Positions 12,020 through 23,929 of a DNA stretch of 64,000 bases are shown piece by piece. The notes under the pieces are model-generated. The model was not told the origin of the DNA and searched no databases. It worked only from the letters and a program-made list of their open reading frames with translations. How positions within the stretch are numbered: position 1 is the first letter of the stretch; every line of letters begins with the position of its first letter. Source of the DNA: Argopecten irradians (lineage: Eukaryota; Mollusca; Bivalvia; Pectinida; Pectinidae); contig NC_091135.1 in the NCBI RefSeq assembly GCF_041381155.1, forward strand, positions 60,052,567 to 60,116,566, in the 5' to 3' direction. Position numbers and translations under genes: made by a program.

Positions 12020-13971
12020 ATACCTGTGAAGTAAAATCAATTTAACTTTCATATATTTGGATAACATTTTAGATCACACGAACCGTTGAACCATATGAAT
12101 ATTTAATAATTGATAATGGGTATGACCATATTTTATCTTACTTGAGTGCCACTTGACTACCTGAAGTACATTCTATAAAAAGTCTTTTCGAAATTATGTA
12201 AGTGGTAACAGATATGTCTGTTGATAATCAGTGATAATCAGCAAAACAGTCTTGAAAGCTTGAAAACAAATGACAACCGAGTCGTATTTGTGAATAAATA
12301 ATTAGTAGGCTGGTTTAGTGACTTTTTATTTCAAGTCATAATGAAAATGTCCCCTTTGGCATGAAAGTATCTGAGGGCATAAGAAACAAAATTATCCAAA
12401 GATATAAGCAAGATATAGCTGTTTACCGGAAATATACACATTTTTCAAAATGGCCGCGATTGATCTACGAGATTTTCATATCTCTCTTGCTAATAAAGCT
12501 ATATTGACGATGTTGATGTCAAAATAAGTGTTTCCGGGCTCGAGGAGTTCAATTTTATTGATATAAATATTAAAAAGTCATCATCTTGCACGTTTTAGCA
12601 AAAAAATTGAGGATAAATATCAAAATTCTACTGTAACACTGTAATAAAGGCACGCATAATCTAGGAGATTGCTCTTCATATGGCATTGTTTTACCAATTA
12701 GATTCTTAGGACGATTATTTTATAGATCGATATTCTATGCTGCTACAAATTCTTTTTTGAACATCCAAATACATTGTATAACGTACGTGTGTTCTTACTT
12801 CCGGCTATATCTTTTATGCATTTTGTAAACAAAAGAAAACATCATTAAAGATCACTATGTATTTCCCATTTGGACTTAACACGGCCAAAATGATATCCTT
12901 GTTTGATCTTTAAGTCCAAAAATAGTGTGCAAAACAAGGAAGAAGGGGATGCAAAACGTTATGCATGTTATAGGAAGGGACTATGTAAAGTTGTGGTAAG
13001 CATACTTAGTGGATATTGGTTTTACCAAGCAAACTATGATTTGGGTTAATATATTTTTCAGTTTTCCTTACTAAATTGCCTTTTATTACATAGTAAAATT
13101 GTGCACTGAAGCCAAAAATATTGAATGGTTCCCATAAAAGTCCAAATAGTTAAACAAGGACGGTAAATGCCGATACTAAAAGCACTCCAATGGAAAAAAT
13201 GTTTGATTCCAACATACCACTAATGTATAGGTATCAAACAAAACAGAATGTCTTTGTAGACTTAAACTATTAACCTAGGGTTAGTTAAACATCAGGTTCA
13301 AATTAGATTTACATAACATGTGGCAACAGATATGACCAAACGAAAGAACCCTGTTAGATAAAGCTTTTACCCAATTAGTACAATTATAATGAACGACTCG
13401 AATCTGAATCCTTCCATCAGTAATCACATACTTATGTCAACTTCATGACAGTCGATAAACAATCTTGAAACAGGCTAAGAAAGAACTGAGAGGTTTTGGT
13501 CTGGTCATCCATAGGATGTGACCAAGACCTTTTGTCTTTATTTGAGCTGCTCTTAGAATCAATCAAGGGCAAATCCTGTTCTTATGACTAGATGATTGTC
13601 TTCCTGGTGATGTCATCATTTTGTTGTAGAATTAGCCATAAGCGCCTTGTAATCAAAAAGATGCCCATATAATAATTAAAATACTTGATCACACATCCAA
13701 TATTGGTCATCCCATACATTCACGTACTATGTATTTTTATAGTGTAAGATAATCATATGTACTCTATCTATGTAACAGAGCAATAAGGTAATAGTTCCCG
13801 GTTGAATTGGACACTTCAGCACGAAATAAACAATTAATTTGCCTTTCCTCCCGAAAATCTTATATGGGTAGACAAATGACTAGTACAAATTCTTGTATGC
13901 ATGAAAGGTAACGACATTGCATTATCCTTAGCAATAACTCCAGCTGTAAGATTACATTCTCTTTACAGAAG
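12020..13971. other. Intronic sequence of pseudogene B, nothing recognised
   Basis: AT-rich sequence without a supportable gene, RNA or strong repeat. It is inside the intron between exons 2 and 3 of pseudogene B. Confidence 0.45.
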
Positions 13972-14790
13972 TAGAAAGCGATTTGATTAAAACAACGAAC
14001 TTTCACTACGCTGAATATCAAGGATTCTCAAAAGAAGGAAGAGGCACAAAAGCAACAGTATAGTTCGGGCTATATATGGAACTTGACGAAAATCAGTAGG
14101 GTTATCGAGCTCAGATTGTAATTTCAGTCACTAATATGAACAGTATTTATGTATGGTTTAAAGAAATAGAAAATTAACAAGATATACGAGGTAATGGTAG
14201 ACACATTCAATTGCAAACTCTCTACGAAAAACATTGATGATATAAACACAAGCTCATAAAGCAAGGCAAAAATTTAGAATTGAGTAAAGAAGATGTGCAA
14301 TTATCAATATAATGAGGAAGAAGAGTAACTAATATTACTGGGCAGTGTTGTCATGAATTGTAAGAGGCAAAAGAAGAGACAGAAAATGTTGTCCAACGAA
14401 ATGATAGCGATGCACAGCTGATATATTACGCTTTATCATATTTAAAAGATACTACAGACAAGTTGACGGGAGAAGAAATAGACCTTCTTGCCGTCCGTGG
14501 TTATATTCGGACTTGTTTCAAAAGAACCTACCCGAATGAGGCTTCAGATTTCATGTGAGGAACTAGAAAGTCCGAGAAACGTTGACGTGTCACATTTGGT
14601 TGTTAAGCCAGAAAACGTAGCAGAGGTACCGAATATGGAATATCGTAAATATTTGTAAATATCCGAATTAATAATTGTGATACTTTCGAAGATCGTCTTC
14701 TCAACCTAATCGCACTCTATAAAGAAGGTGTAAACCCTAGAAGAATCAATGCACCTAAGATCTACAATATTGGTAACGGTAACTACAGGT
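13972..14790 (+). other. Coding-like decayed stretch, unidentified
   Basis: Several short in-frame blocks read like old protein sequence, for example LIYYALSYLKDTTDKLTGEE near 14420-14480 and LNLIALYKEGVNPRRINAPK near 14705-14760. They are preceded by a possible acceptor (tctctttacag, ending near 13969). I do not recognise the family. It may be a degraded gene fragment or part of an old mobile element. Confidence 0.25.
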
Positions 14791-14840
14791 AACAGGAAAC
14801 TAACAAAGTAATAATGCTGCATGCCTTGTATATCTGCGAA

Positions 14841-14857
14841 CCCCCCCCCCCCCCCCC
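14841..14857. repeat. Poly-C tract
   Basis: A run of 17 C residues that lies between the decayed stretch and the LINE fragment. The length is unreliable in most sequencing methods. Confidence 0.9.
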
Positions 14858-14984
14858 ATTAAGAAACCAGTCTTCGTGTATAGCTTTTCGAGGGTTATGG
14901 TATCTAAATGCTCATAAATTCAATATAGTTTATATTCTGCTTTATTGCTTGATAATGGAATATAGTGTCATATAACTGATTAGA

Positions 14985-16110
14985 TCAGACTCACGGGCAT
15001 AGAGACGAGAACGAGGAGGAAATGGTCTGCAACAACGCAGTAGAAGTAGCTGAGAGCCGCCCGAGACACCAAGACATCGTTGGTAAAACGTGCGTAGGAC
15101 GCCAGGGACTGGGTACAAGTCATGTGCAGCGCTGGGGGACATCAGATAAAGCCGACAAGAGGAAGATGATACAGGACAACATCAGGAAAATGGAGGAGGA
15201 AATCAGGAAGTCTAAAGTGGTGGAGATGGGAGCCCAGGGAGCATGGACGAGGTGGGGAACTACAGACAGAAGACTGTCTTGGTCGGACATCTGGCGCATG
15301 GAACCTTGCCGAATCCAGTTCCTGCTGAGGTCAGTTTACGACCTGCTTCCCTCGCCTACTAACCTCCATAGATGGGGCTTGACTGAGACTCCAGACTGTC
15401 CCTTGTGCAACCGACCAGGGAACCTTGCGCATGTACTATCAGGATGCAATGTCGCCCTTACGCAAGGACGCTACAGATGGCGCCATCACAAGGGGCTAAG
15501 GGAACTGGCTGACATCCTGGAGAGGGAGAGGATTAAGAAGCGGAAGCCCGCTAAGGGCTTTACATTCATCAACTTTGTACGAGGCGGGGAGAGAGGACAC
15601 ACTTCTTCAACTCTTGATCAGGGGGGTATCCTTAACGGCGCACAGAACTGGGAAATTAGGGTCGATCGAGACAGGAGACTGGTATTCCCCGACATCATCC
15701 AGACCAATCTGCGTCCAGATATCCTCTTATGGTCAACGCAGGGAAAGAAGATGGTCATGGTTGAATTGACAGTTCCATGGGAAGAAAGATGTGAGGAGGC
15801 ATTCGAGCGAAAGAAGGGGAAGTATAAAGAATTGGCAGGAGACATCAGGGCCCTAGGGTGGAGTGTTTGGGTCTCCCCAGTGAAGATCGGATGCAGAGGA
15901 TTTCCTGCACATTCAACATGGAGAATGTTTGCAGCACTGGGTGTATAGGGCAGGAAAGACAGGAGAGCAACAGTGGACCGACTGTCAAGAACAGCAGAGA
16001 AGTCGTCCAGCTGGCTGTGGTGGAAACGACAAGACATGAGCTGGAAGCTATCCACAGATGGGCAGTGATTTGGCCAATCACTGTCGACTCGCCATCTTGA
16101 GGACGTTCCA
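14985..16110 (+). mobile_element. R2/NeSL-type LINE, 3' fragment
   Basis: A 308-codon frame (15022-15948) carries the C-terminal part of a non-LTR retrotransposon that uses a restriction-like endonuclease. Domain order: a helical region with the family signature LSWSDIWRMEPCRIQFLLRS; a zinc knuckle CPLCNRPGNLAHVLSGC (Cys-Cys-His-Cys spacing); then the nuclease core RPDILLWSTQGKKMVMVELT, where PD and E are the catalytic residues of the PD-(D/E)XK fold, followed by PWEE and KYKELAGD. The frame stops at TAG 15946-15948, but the same frame continues for 39 codons beyond it with the family's usual tail motif SSWLWWKR and ends at TGA near 16055. The reverse transcriptase and N-terminal zinc fingers are missing, so this is a 5'-truncated dead copy. 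It is more G/C-rich than its surroundings and sits in the intron of pseudogene B. Confidence 0.85.
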
Positions 16111-16814
16111 GGTTAGGAGTCGAAACGTTCAGAAAGAGGTGGACCTGGCTGATGACGTCTGTGGAGCGGCAATCCAGGGATTGTATTTAGGTAATGGATT
16201 GATAATTATTAGGTTTCATAATGAATGAAATAAACTTTTGTCAATAAAATTGGTCAAATTTGTTGATTTTATAGGGGACGTAACTCTTTGCCATTAACGA
16301 CCTAATAAAATAGAAAAAGACTGCATACAGGGTATTTTTATAATTGTATACCCATATATTAGTACTAAAAAAAACTAGTTTTAATGGTATATAGGAAGGC
16401 TATAATAAAATATAATGATTTAAATAACCCTGCCCTCTTACATTAGCTAATGTTGACAGCTATTTCGGAAATAGAGCAATAAATCACTTTTGTCTTTGGA
16501 TATTTTATTTTCTATGGTCATTAGGTAATGGCATATCAAAGGAAACCTTTACATCACAATCTCAAGTAAACGGGGTATTTTTGTACTTAACCAGTCTACT
16601 ACTAAATGGTGAAGTATTGTTAACAACTTTTTAAAGAATCAACCCATTTAAAAAAATGGGTAGTAGCAATTTAGGATTTAATATTCGCAAACGTGAAAGT
16701 CAACCACGAATTGCGTCGATAGATGATAGTTAATGTTTTTAACTATAGGCAATGATCTTATCGAAGCAGAAGAGTTCTACACTGACCCTAACTTCCAGAA
16801 GGACTGTTTTATAT

Positions 16815-18380
16815 GTAAAACTCTGATATATCAATACTGATTCAATCAACATCTGTTATATAAAAAAATCAACTTGGAATTGAATAAAATATCTAGGATA
16901 CATCACCATGTATTGCTCAATACGTAAACAATTTGGCTTGCCTTTTGGGAAGGGAATGTGGTAGGTGGGTGTCTTATGGAACTCATGTTTTTGCATTGGT
17001 TGTGAAAAGCTGTTATATATACAAACTGACAATGGTTTATACATTAATATAAGGACATAAGTGTTATGTTGGGTATTGGCAATCATTTTAAGTGTTTAAA
17101 TGTACTAGATTAAAGTTATTGTGCACATATTGAAATAATGTTATCCTTAACAAGTGACATTGATTTAGATATATTTGTATTCATTTTAATGAGAAAGTAA
17201 AAGATTGCCCTTGTTAGAAAATGTTCTCATAGGCGTGTTCACTGTTTTGAAACAGCTATTGTTTTTAATTTGTTATCAACTTAAAGCCGAACAATTGAAC
17301 GGTTCGAAATTAATTCATTATTCGCCGATATATAAACCAAAACAATAGCATGCATATAATAAGGGTTATACTAAGGTTTAGTTTGTACGTAATTCTTTTT
17401 TCTTTTTTTAAGACAACACCTGAAGTAAAAAGTGATTTTAAAACATTCTTGTAATCTAAGAGGTATAACCACTCTAATAATCATATGTAGCCTTTAAACC
17501 TAAATTAATAATTATGTACACAATTATTGAATGCTTTATGTCTTGCATGGATAATACAATGATGTACATAATGTAATAAGTACACTTCTTAAGACAATTG
17601 ATTTCCACCCAATTGTATATTTTGAACTGCGATAATTAAGAGACAAATGTTATGAAATCACCAGTTACAATACAAATCACAGAAAACGCTTGTATCTGTC
17701 GTTTGAAATCGTCATCTGAAGGCGCAGCTGCATATGTTATAACAATGGAGGAATTCAAAGGCCGAAACGCTAATTGCGTTGTGGTTTATTTGTTTATCAG
17801 ACATAGAGGACAGACTAACGATTATATAATAAAATATCATGCCAAACTATTCTGACTTAACGATTTAAAGGATAAACTGTTTATGTTGTCATTTCCGACA
17901 TTATAATATTATAAAAATGCTAATATTAAAGCTTCGATTTTTCGATGTTTTTCTTGAGTTACTAAAACCCCAAATGTACCTTAGATATAGACAGTAAATC
18001 AATGCGAAATTATTACGTACCGCGTACACGTTATATGTAAAGATACAAATATGTTTCACTGCTAAGGCGAAAACGTGAAAACTACTAAAAAAACAATTAA
18101 AGCTAGCGGTCAATGTTAACCCATTGTCCAGTTGTGTCAATAGTCCTCTTTGATGTACGATCGTCAGAAGCTAGTCTGGTCATCGTAAAACTATAACCCG
18201 TCAATGTGTGAGACCAAAGTGTCAAGTAAATGGCACAACAGCTTGCTCATTAAAAAACACAATAAAATCCATGGTTGAATTCAATACGTACTCTCCATCA
18301 AAGCTTCTTCTTCAAAAGACCATGTCATCAATAAAGGAAACGTGCAGATAATCCTCAATGTTGGTTCACCTTCAGTTTAG
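16815..18380. other. Intergenic sequence between EF-hand B and C
   Basis: AT-rich, with no supportable gene or strong repeat. A fourth exon of B, if it ever existed, should lie here, but none was recognised. Confidence 0.4.
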
Positions 18381-18387
18381 TATAAAA
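18381..18387 (+). promoter_or_regulatory. Candidate TATA box of EF-hand gene C
   Basis: TATAAAA precedes a short exon-like segment ending attccag|gtaagt at 18466/18467. The layout copies that of gene A. Confidence 0.5.
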
Positions 18388-18411
18388 CACTGAGGTCATA
18401 TGGAAGATCAC

Positions 18412-18466
18412 TACACTGGTCCTGATGCTAACTGGACACCTCGTTTGGTCTCTACTCTGATTCCAG
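18412..18466 (+). other. Candidate non-coding first exon of gene C
   Basis: Segment from about 30 bases after the TATA box to a strong donor gtaagt. It would splice to the acceptor ttttccag at 18867, nine bases before the start codon. The 5' end is approximate. Confidence 0.45.
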
Positions 18467-18876
18467 GTAAGTTATATACTTTGCTAATACTGGTGTCATG
18501 GAATGTTCATATGTGCTCTATCCCAAACAAAGACATCAAGAACTAGAACTAGTTTCGATATCTTTAAACAGTTTGTGTGCTTTCATACAAAATGACGTAA
18601 GAATAGAAAAGCTAACTGAAGTTGTCTTAATCATCGTTTAGAGGACAATTTATTCTACTTTTGTTTTTGATCTTTGATATATATTTCTGCTTTCTGTAAT
18701 GCTGATACATATTCAATTCAGTTTCCAGGCGGTCGTAGTTCCCTAGTATCCATCAATGTTGTGTTTGACTTGGGATAGGAGCGAAAATCTGAGTACGTTT
18801 GGATTGAATGATATGTTAACATTACTTTACGATCCTTAATTATCATTGGTGTATGCATATTTTCCAGGACTAGAAG

Positions 18877-21634
18877 ATGCTTTCTACAAATCTCGTTCTT
18901 CTTATCTTCGCTGCACTTTTGTCTGTGTGTATTGAAGGAACTGTGAAGCTCAATGATGTAAGCACAAACAACGCTATCACATTAAGATACCTAAGTAAAA
19001 GACGATAGAATTTTAAAATAATTCAGACGAACCATTTGACCGAAACAAATGTTAAACATCTGAAAAGTCTTTTGTCGTGTAATTATTATATTAGGGTAAT
19101 AAAATGTTCGCCTTATGACGGTGTAGATATTGGATTAGGTGCTTTAGTTCATTAAGCTATAACTTCGTTGTACTAGCTAAGTCAAGAACAAATGCTTAAT
19201 TCTTAAAAATAGAAATGCATTGTACTTTCATTGGAAATCTTTTCATGATTTATCAGATAAAAGTTGTGTGTTTTATTTCAATTCATGATATTTTGCTAAA
19301 GTAATAGCTGTTTTCCATAGCCGTTGTGTGACTTCTATTTACATTATATCCATGTTTTGTGTTTAAATCGTTAGGGCGCACTGACCGTTCCGTGTGGCAT
19401 GATTCCATATGATGCGGACGAAGATGGTCTGATTACTGAAGAGGAAGTCGAAGCCTTCTTCATGTCAGAAGGATACCGGGAAAAAGCCGCAAAAAATTGG
19501 AGAGCGTCTTTCTTTGATCAATTTGATTTAAATCGTAAGTATTGGTGTATGAAACATAATATAAATACCTTTGCCAGTTGAACAAAATCTACATACACCT
19601 TTGTCATCGAATTAACCAAAACTTTTGCGTGATTTCGGCCTCTTTATCAAAACGTCTTTTGAACTGAGGACGTTAGGCTTACAAAGTGTTTAAGCTTGTA
19701 TGTATACTATGTATGAATTATTTGTGTTCATTTGTATGTTTTGCCAGTTTGTTTCGGTTCGACCCATGCATATTTTGTTATATATTTTGAATGAAAAATG
19801 CATTGGATTGAATAGATACTTATGATCAAAGTTTAAATATGATAAAGTAAAATTATTACTGTAATATGAAATCACATAACTGGCCCGTCCAGCCATGCCA
19901 TAAATAGCTCAAGACACATGTGTAATAACACTTTTATGACGCCACATGTAGTTTTGACGTCATATGACGTCGTATGATTGTCTCAATAGACGGAAATAAA
20001 AGTTATGTGATAAATAGAATCTTACACTGGTGACTTTGTTATACGATATTTATCATACTTATGGCTTTGAATTTGATATTACATAGCTACTCACGTAAGA
20101 TCCTAGATTCTATATTTATAACTGTATCATGACGTTTTTTTCTATTTTGTTTCTGTAAAGATGATCATCTCGTTCAAGTTGAAGAATTTTACCTGGACAA
20201 AGGGTACCAAAAAGATTGTATTTTATGTACGTATTTCGCCATTTCATAAAGTTTCCCTGTACTGATTAGGAGTGGACAACCTTTTAATTCAAAGATATTT
20301 ACCTTTACAGATACTCTTTGTTAAAAATACAGTGTCCAGCTCAATTTTCCTAATTACTAATTAAACAAAAACAAAGCCGTTGTGGTGATGTTGATGTAGA
20401 AAGCTTTGTCCCTCGCCTGAAACCAGTTATATGGATAAAGCATCATGGCGATGTAATAATCAAAATGTATCTAAAAAAATTCTCGTAAACGTGTTAAGCC
20501 GTTTTTTGTTTAATTAAGAAAATATAGCTGGATACCAAGTGAATGTGATCGAAATGAACGTTTGCAAAATATTCCACAATATATATAGATCTGCATAAGG
20601 AATTGAACGCGCATAAAGATAATGCAACCTATTAGACACGACTTTTGCCATACTTTTTGTAGGCCCAATACGTTTAACATACGGAACTTCCGCACGTTTT
20701 GTCAAATTGAAATGATGACGTAAGAGAATGTTGAAGTTTAACTTTAAAATTTAATAACGATACGTTTGACTTGACGGAGGGCTATTCTGGAGTATCCAGA
20801 ATGTAACCGATGTGTTCCGTACAAAGTCTGGGACCTAACTGACATAAAATAAAACATAGCATGGTTAAATACATATACAGACAACGAAATTCTGGAATTG
20901 TGATTGACAGATGTCGCTTATCTATAGGTGTTAAATTAGACTGAGGCAATCTGAAGGTGACCAGTGGACTAATATGATAATCCTATTATGTAATATAATG
21001 GACAGGTTAGCTGAGTTGTTATACCTAACGACAAAGAATTTATCAATGTTGACATGTACAGTAAAGCTGGACTTCCGGACTCTAATTATATACATTGTTA
21101 ATATTAACAAAAGGAATACTAGCTATTGTGATGTCTTAGAAATATATTTAACAAAGAGTCTTATGAGTAAAGGTATTTTGAACAGTTCAAAGTCAATTTT
21201 AGCACTACACTTTTTATCATAAAATTTCTTTGTGATACGTTTCCGAAAGCAAAATGATAAGATATCAAACTACCAGGCTTGTTTTACCTTTTGATAATTA
21301 AGGGTCGTTTAGGTTAACGCATGCGCCTTTAACAAATGCAGCTAAATATAGATTTGTTGTTGTGCTGGCATCCGAAATGTATGTTGTAACAACCACACAT
21401 TTTTAAAATATATTTTATAGTTGTATTTTATACTTATAAAAGAAATAATATGGCTTTACCCAATATTTCTCCTTTCATAATTTTATATTTCCATATGCTT
21501 TAATGCTTGTAGATTGTTCTCGTTGTCATTCCAGCTGCCCTGATGAAAGGATAAAGAGGATTCAGTATTCAATACGCAATCTGTACGACATGAAATATGT
21601 AATGTCGCGTACTTCTAGTTTTGAAGAAAAATAA
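18877..21634 (+). CDS. Secreted two-EF-hand protein C (tandem family)
   Basis: Third member of the cluster, predicted 142 residues from exons 18877-18957, 19375-19534, 20161-20226 and 21513-21634, with consistent phases. A signal peptide (MLSTNLVLLIFAALLSVCIE) is followed by a very short linker; the Lys/Arg-rich segment of A and B is absent. EF-hand 1 is DADEDGLITEEE and EF-hand 2 DLNHDHLVQVEE, both with Glu at position 12. The paired cysteines are kept (VPCG before EF1, QKDC after EF2). The last exon as read adds a longer tail with a CSRCHSSC cluster. An alternative acceptor 25 bases downstream (cattccag) would give a short tail (SALMKG) like that of gene A. AATAAA at 21630 overlaps the stop codon and may be the polyadenylation signal. 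The function is unknown beyond predicted Ca2+ binding outside the cell. Confidence 0.8.
19871..20011. mobile_element. Small TIR element (MITE-like), intron 2 of gene C
   Basis: A 141-bp segment has inverted ends atcacataac / gttatgtgat and several GACGTCA-like motifs inside. A related but diverged sequence occurs near 29639-29790. There is no coding capacity. Confidence 0.6.
20655..20960 (-). repeat. Inverted diverged copy of the 60.8-kb dispersed repeat
   Basis: The complement of this stretch matches 61240-61415 and 63240-63410: gtacggaacacat, the tctggac..tccagaatagcc block and the cgtgcggaag motif all recur in order. This shows that the repeat is dispersed. It lies in the last intron of EF-hand gene C. 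Confidence 0.65.
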
Positions 21635-21635
21635 A

Positions 21636-22451
21636 AATGGAAAAATGCATTAGAAATTAATATTTTTATTTTTATCTAAAACATCTGATATTGATCTTTT
21701 GCACATTATCTCTCAACCATCCCCTTCGCAACACACACACACCCCATTGGCAACACCTTTTGCCCATAGTGTTACTGGCAAGTCATTAAAAACCAAAAAA
21801 GCTGTTTTTTACGGTCTACTTATTTAAGTGCACATTTATACTGGTCTGTACCATTATTAGAACTATCTGTTGTCGCACACAGATCCTTCATTGTTTGGCA
21901 CTATGACATAGTCCAATTAGGATATTACGATGGTGTTAGTAACCCCTGGAATATCTAGTATACAGGTTTGTGACACACCAGGTATTTTCTTACTTTGTTA
22001 AATACATATTTATGTAGTTTGATGACTGACACACGCTTGTCTAGACTCTTCAAATGTTTAACTACAGTTAGGCCTCAACGGGAATTTGCTAGTCTTGAAG
22101 ATCTGATTCACACTGACTTCTCTGTGCTTATTCAAAGAGAAAACTTCAAACAATCTGGTACTATTTTGATAATTTTTCTGATGGCAAGTAAAGACTGATT
22201 CAATTTCAAATTTTATTTACTTTCAGTCTGCTGACTCATCAGTTAGATACACATACATAAATACATTAATACATTCAGTATAACTAATAAGTCACCCAAA
22301 TGCGTTAGACTTTACATTGTCTTGTCCTTTTTCCCCATTTATACTATGTACTATATATATTATTTTTGTATTTGTTTTTTATTTGTTTTTTAAACTATAG
22401 TCAAACATTTTTTTGTGTTACAAACCCTTTAAAATTGTAGAATATATTAAG
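21636..22451. other. Intergenic sequence after gene C
   Basis: AT-rich, with a short CA run near 21730. No gene was recognised. A 67-codon frame at 21995-22198 shows no recognisable features and was not called. Confidence 0.4.
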
Positions 22452-23123
22452 CCCTGTATGTAGAGCGTAAGAATTGTACCTGCTGCCACTTTCCCACGAT
22501 CGTAAAAGGCGACTAAATTCAGGATCTTATCTTTTCTTTCTTCCTAACTTACTATTTCTTCTTCCTTACGTCTCCCTTGACACCACCTCATTTTTGGCCT
22601 TCTGTTGAGCGCTCGCCCCTGTGAGGTAGGTTTTTAATTTGGGTTCTGTCCCCTGGCAAAGACACACCTTAGTCTATAAAAATGGTAGTTTCCGTGAGTT
22701 TCTGCTCCTGCTTGGCGCTCAGCATTAAGGGAGTGGGACGACTGATTCGCCTGTTGTCAGAATAATGTGACCGAGTAGGGTATGTTGTTTGGTGTCTTCG
22801 ACGGCATGCTTCAGTTATATAGCACTATAAAAAGGACAATAGTTTCACTACACAAGAAGAGATAGTGTCTTAGCCTAGGCTCGGTTATAACCGGAACAAG
22901 GACGTTAAGCACTAACAATCAATCAATGATACAAACAAAAGAAGACATAAGTATACCACAGTCTCCCAAAACACGCACTCCATACACATTCACAGGTGAC
23001 TCACAGGTGTTCGGACTCATTGAAAGTCAGGGGACACCACCGCATACATGAGAGGCCGTCCTTACAGTGTATATGACCCTAGCTGTTACATTAATAAACG
23101 TAAATTAATCAAACAAACAAACA
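22452..23123 (+). mobile_element. SINE-like dispersed repeat, copy 2 (with insertions)
   Basis: Same family as 3771-4296 and 23295-23826 but more diverged. It is lengthened by two inserted blocks, one at about 22862-22938 and one around 22995-23036. It ends with gacc..agctgtta...acgtaaattaatc plus caaacaaacaaaca. Confidence 0.75.
22862..22938 (+). mobile_element. Nested insertion resembling another SINE's 3' tail
   Basis: A block of about 75 bases (cggttataaccggaacaagg, then acgttaagcactaacaatca and atcaat) interrupts the SINE-like repeat. It is flanked by a short direct duplication (aagaaga on both sides). The order motif, acgttaagcac and (aatc)n tail is that of a second short retroposon family inserted into the first. 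Confidence 0.55.
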
Positions 23124-23294
23124 GAAAATAGTAGATTTGGGCTTTTTGAAAATATTGAATAAAAATAACGATCTGTTATGAGTTTCCCTTCATATTATAG
23201 TGATTTTTCATTTTTGTGAGCCTTTGGCGAGAAACGATTTTTTTCTTTTTTAATTTTCATAAAACTTATTAAATGACTTTATTGAATGGGTGAG

Positions 23295-23826
23295 CCCTGC
23301 AGGTAGGGCGTTAGTATTGTACCTGCTGCCCCTATAGCATGATAGTAAAAGGCGACTAAATTAGGATCTTATCTTTTCTTTTCTTCCTAACTGACTTTAT
23401 CTTTCCTAATGCCTTCCTTGGCACCGCCTCACTTTTGGCCTTGTGTTGAGCGTTCGCCCCTGTGAGGAAGGCTCTGGGTTCTGTCCCCTGGCCGAGACAC
23501 ACCAAAGTCTATAAAAGTGGTAGTTTCTGCTCCTGCTTAGCGCTCAGCAAACGGGGAGTGGGACGACTGGTTCGCCCGTTGTCAGTATAATGTGACCGGG
23601 TGGGGTGTGTTGCTTGGTGTCTTCGGCGGCATGCTCCAGTGATAAAGCACTATAAAAAGGGCAATAGTTCCACTATACAAGAAGACATAACATGAATTTA
23701 CCACAGTCTCCCAAAACACGCACCTCGCACAACATACACGCAACACACCGCATACATGGGAGGCCGTCCTTACATGACCATAGCTGTTAATAGGACGTTA
23801 ATTAAACAAACAAACAAACAAACAAA
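23295..23826 (+). mobile_element. SINE-like dispersed repeat, copy 3
   Basis: Nearly identical to 3771-4296 over its full length and ending in a longer (AAAC)n tail (aacaaacaaacaaacaaa). High identity to copy 1 suggests recent mobility. It lies about 100 bases upstream of the LINE remnant. Confidence 0.8.
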
Positions 23827-23929
23827 TTATTGAATGGGAAACACGTAAGTAATATGATAAATACAATTATTCAAAAATGTTAATACAAAGTACACGTTAA
23901 CTCCATTCATAGAAACATGATCCACTATA

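Larger units (their letters stand above)
10275..16814 (+). pseudogene. EF-hand paralogue B, disabled
   Basis: Second member of the EF-hand cluster. Three exons match A and C in order, phase and motif: 10275-10394, 10598-10758 and 16749-16814. Exon 1 follows an acceptor (atttcag|ATG) and encodes a signal peptide (MKIYLTSFLVMVLLCMLVAN) and an Arg-rich segment. EF-hand 1 reads DANIDGYIGTVE and EF-hand 2 DMNGNDLIEAEE, so both loops are still well formed. Two defects disable it. Codon 38 is TGA (10386-10388) inside the basic motif, where gene A has CGA. Exon 2 is 161 nt instead of a length leaving remainder 1, giving a frameshift between the conserved LPCD motif and EF1. The intron before exon 3 is about 6 kb and holds a TIR element and a LINE fragment. 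No fourth exon was recognised. The loops remain close to consensus, so inactivation is probably recent, or the changes are assembly errors. Confidence 0.75.

Noticed and set aside
15618-16081. Minus-strand frames of 145 and 78 codons
   Set aside because: Antisense shadows of the R2/NeSL-type LINE frame.
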